Positions 61,016-64,000 of a stretch of 64,000 nucleotides of DNA are shown here, one piece after another. Both the position numbers and the translations under genes were made by a program. The stretch is taken from assembly GCA_002189035.1 (NCBI GenBank), contig NEEC01000004.1:3596001-3660000 (forward strand). The letters run 5' to 3'. This stretch comes from Utricularia gibba. Lineage: Eukaryota > Streptophyta > Magnoliopsida > Lamiales > Lentibulariaceae. The notes below the pieces were generated by a model. That model did not search any database, was not told the origin of the DNA, and worked only from the letters and a program-made list of their open reading frames with translations. Every line of letters begins with the position of its first letter. Position 1 is the first letter of the stretch.

Positions 61016-62602
61016 AGAAGGCTCTCTCTGGTGCCTCAGTCAGTAGCGTAGCAGACAGATCCCGCGCCATGTGTGCATACCTAGTAGTAGTCCGTGCAGG
61101 TGTAGGTAACTAAGCAGCAGAAAAAGCCCCACGGCCCCCACGGTCGTGTGTTAGAACCACGTGTCATCAAGAAACCACGTGCATGTATTCTGTAATATAC
61201 CCCCTAAATCCATACGGATGATTAAACCAACCTGTAATTATGCAACAAAAAGATAGTCGTTTCTGTCAACTTGGCTGCGTCGCCTTTTACATTTTTCAAC
61301 AATAAAAAGAATTGGTAAATCCAATAAAAGTAATTTATATTTAATTTAATTATCAATAGTTTTTTTTACTTTGGATTCTATAAATAATGAATTTCAATTT
61401 TTCATGATATTTTGTTTCTATTTCAAAAAATTTAAATTTTAATGAATTAGAATATTTTTAAATAAATAAAAAAAATTTTATGTGCGAGCAATGAGTTTTT
61501 TGTAATAAAGAATTGTAAATGATTGAATTTAATACTAATTTTTTAATAATTATATTACATTTTTTTATTTTAATTTTACAAGGATAATTTGGAATTTTTT
61601 TAAAAAAATGATTTTAAAGGTAGTAATTTTTTATTTCTGTTTTTTTTTGTTGGAAATGATAATTAAATCGTTTCTAAAAATAGTACTCCCAAAGGCGCTT
61701 TATGTTTTGATAGGTTGTCCAATTTTAGAAGTCGGTGAAGCTCAAGATGGCATAGGTTGAACCTGACGCTCAAATGGTGGTACCAACCAGGTTGCAGCCA
61801 TTGAGTTCAAGGTTGGTGACGTGTATTTGAACTCGTTTTTTCTTCGTTAGCTAACACTAAGCGTGATTATTTTTGTTGATGATAAAGCTTTGATGCAGTG
61901 TTGTCGGAGAAGAAAGCGCATAACAAAAGACCTTGCTTTCAGTGGACAGGGGAATAGGAAGGAATAAGAGAGGTCATGCTATCGCATTCAATGTAATGTA
62001 CAAGGTTTGAATTGTGGGTTTGGAAATCCGCCCAAGTGTTAATGCTGCTGTAGATCTACTCAAATGGAGGTCACGCCATGCCGTTGGCAATCAAATGCTG
62101 GTATGGGAATCTGTTTTTTCTGCCACTCCCATTCATTTCACTGCATTTGCTTGTATTCTTCTACTACCTCCTGCACGTTTCTCCGTCTTTTGCTCCTCTA
62201 GGGTTTTTCATTTTCTGTTCCTGGATTCTGTTTCTTTCTAGCCCTGCTTGAATGCGGCGCGGCGCTTCTTGTGGCTTGCCAACCCTTTTGCTGTTCTGCA
62301 TTACCCATTCTTTGCTCTTTCTTTCTTCTGCTGGGTGTGTGTATTGCCCAACTGGAAAGAAAAGCTACGGCTTTTAACTGGATTTTAGTCACCCAGAAAA
62401 AAATAAATAAATAAAAGCGTAGCTGGGTGGCAATTTGTGTCCCTATCTTAGTTTGCTTTTTGGAGTAGAATCGTGGCTCTACTTGCAAAGTGTCGACTTC
62501 ATTATGATTTACTTTTCTGTAGGAGATCGAGTTGAAGTTATGGTTATGAGAAATGAGATGTGTTGTTGCTGATCCTTTCAAGAAAAACAAAAAAAATAGG
62601 TT
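61016..62602. other. DRM1-like 3' region, AT-rich spacer and upstream region of the DUF1666 gene
   Basis: 61300-61700 is extremely AT-rich, with nothing recognised. From about 62100 the sequence is pyrimidine-rich with a possible 5'-UTR intron (candidate acceptor TTCTTTCTAG near 62240), suggesting the leader of the next gene. Confidence 0.45.
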
Positions 62603-64000
62603 ATGGAATTCTTCAAGCTGAGTAAGTTCAGGAACGCTCACAATCCTGCTTCTGACAATGCGACCCAGAATCATCAACCAGTTCTCCAGCCTGATGTGGA
62701 GAGTGGGAGAGGCGTTTCCTATTTCGTTAGCAATTCTCATTCTGAAAATAATAGTGAGGTTAAAGACGAAGAGGATGATGACGATGATTTCATTACAAAT
62801 GAGGTCAAGAGGAGGCTGAAAGAGCTTAGGAAAAACAGCTTTATGGTTTTGATACCAGAAGAAACAGCTCTTGCTGATGACGAAGAAGAGGGAGACGAGG
62901 GGAGTCCAGCTCTAGTGAATGGAGGGATGTGGAATTGGAGGGGCGGCAGTTCTGGTCTGGATTTGATGCTGTATATGACATGTATTGTGAGCGCATGCTG
63001 TTCTTCTATCGTTCCAGTGTGCAGCATCTGCAGGAAGTTGGTAATTCTTTGCTATTGTTGAATCTGAAGCAGTTCCTTTATTTCTGTATTGTGCCTTTCT
63101 TTTGCATCATCCTTGTCTGCTGGGTTCCTTCTGATTACTCTGCTAGGAAGTAGTAGGGTAAAGCCGTACATGCATCATGTTTAGTTTGACGAGGTTCCCA
63201 TAGAAAACCAAAGACATGCCTGGTTTTGTCACCGAACCAGCTACTCATCTAAGACGTCCATCCATATATTGCTTTCTTTTGCCCACAATTAGAAAGATGC
63301 TTCACACTATGTGAAGATGGTTTTTTTGATATTATCGTGCTGATTCGGAGGATTGTGTCGGGGCTTAATATTTCTTAGGTCCACGAGCTGGCCCATAAAC
63401 AATTAATATCCTAGTTTTGCTGCCCGCATTTTGTAACTAGGGCAGTAGTATTATTTTTCCTAGTCATATCTGAACTTTGATGAGCCAGCATCGATGTTGT
63501 TTGTTCATGATTTGTTTCTGACTACATATGAACCAGGGGTAGCCCTGTTCTCAGTATATTCCTGAAACTCTAACCTTAAGTGTAAAATCCGCAGGTTTTC
63601 ATGTCTGTTCGACACCATCACCTCGATCTGCATCTAAAAAGCTTTCTTCACCTCTCGGATGCCTATTCTTGCGAAATTTTGATGCACAAGAAGAAACCCA
63701 GTGCTTGCAGAAGCCTGGTAGTGATCCTTGTCATGAGCTTGAAACTGCTTATGTTGCTCAAGTGTGCCTGACATGGAGGTCCTTCACTGTCAATATACCC
63801 AATTCAGTCAGAAAATATCCCAGCAGCCTGAAAGTCCTACTTCCTACAACCATAGTGCTCAGTTGTTCCAGCAGTTTCAGGTCTTGCTGCAGAGATTCGT
63901 TGAGAATGAACCATTTGGAGTTGGATCAAGGTCAGAAATTTATGCCCGAACCCGAATAGCATTACCCAAACTACTTCAGGTTCCAAAAATTCAAGGTATG
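62603..64000 (+). CDS. DUF1666-family protein, 5' part, cut by the window edge, two apparent frameshifts
   Basis: Exon 1 (62603-63040) starts MEFFKLSKFR, then has a long acidic stretch (DEEDDDDDF) and VKRRLKELRKNSFMVLIPEE. In another frame it continues as SSSEWRDVELEGRQFWSGF and YDMYCERMLFF, the conserved DUF1666 motif. The frame change falls at the GGGG run at 62899-62902. Exon 2 starts at 63595 (SPRSASKKLSSPLGCLF, ELETAYVAQVCLTW) and again needs one more base near 63775-63776 to continue as VLHCQYTQFSQ and YARTRIALPKLLQ to the window end. DUF1666 proteins are plant-specific, are sometimes labelled ribosomal protein L34Ae, and have no established function. Two single-base losses in G runs suggest sequencing error rather than decay. 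Confidence 0.8.

Overview
This is a plant nuclear window, almost certainly from an angiosperm. The genes are intron-rich and belong to plant families: an autoinhibited Ca2+-ATPase, a mannan-synthesis-related O-fucosyltransferase-like protein, a dormancy/auxin-repressed protein and a DUF1666 protein. The spaces between them are filled with Athila-type Ty3/gypsy retrotransposons, solo LTRs and relics of Ty1/copia, hAT and LINE elements. I cannot name the species, and the sequence does not clearly decide monocot versus eudicot.

Region 1 (1-26577) is the striking part. It is a direct tandem array of about 4.46 kb units. Each unit holds a 5' gag fragment, a tRNA-Asp-type primer-binding site and one 1.16 kb LTR of an Athila-like element (called RE1 here), then the ~1.06 kb upstream region and exons 1-7 of an ACA8/ACA10-type Ca2+-ATPase. 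Three units are dead ends that stop in intron 7. In the fourth, a complete RE1 element (13211-24021, minus strand) lies between the gag fragment and the gene, and the gene continues through exons 8-33 to 31609. The array is either a very young segmental amplification or an assembly artefact.

Region 2 (24022-33650) holds the full-length ACA gene, whose 33 exons I could place, and a convergent six-exon MSR-like gene. Their stop codons lie 189 bp apart. The only ACA copy linked to the catalytic exons carries two apparent -1 frameshifts, both in short G or C runs. The DUF1666 gene at the right edge has two more of the same kind, so residual sequencing error is a strong alternative to true gene death.

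Region 3 (33650-59700) is a repeat-rich gap: copia integrase and reverse-transcriptase relics, an old solo LTR of the RE1 family, a second Athila-like element (RE2, 40346-51301, minus strand) nested in an older relative's LTR, an hAT transposase relic, a further gypsy gag relic, a deleted RE2-type LTR and a LINE endonuclease relic. Both Athila-like elements have lost the catalytic motif of reverse transcriptase, yet still carry the extra ORF downstream of pol.

Region 4 (59700-64000) returns to genes: a DRM1/ARP-like gene in three exons and the 5' part of a DUF1666 gene that runs off the window.
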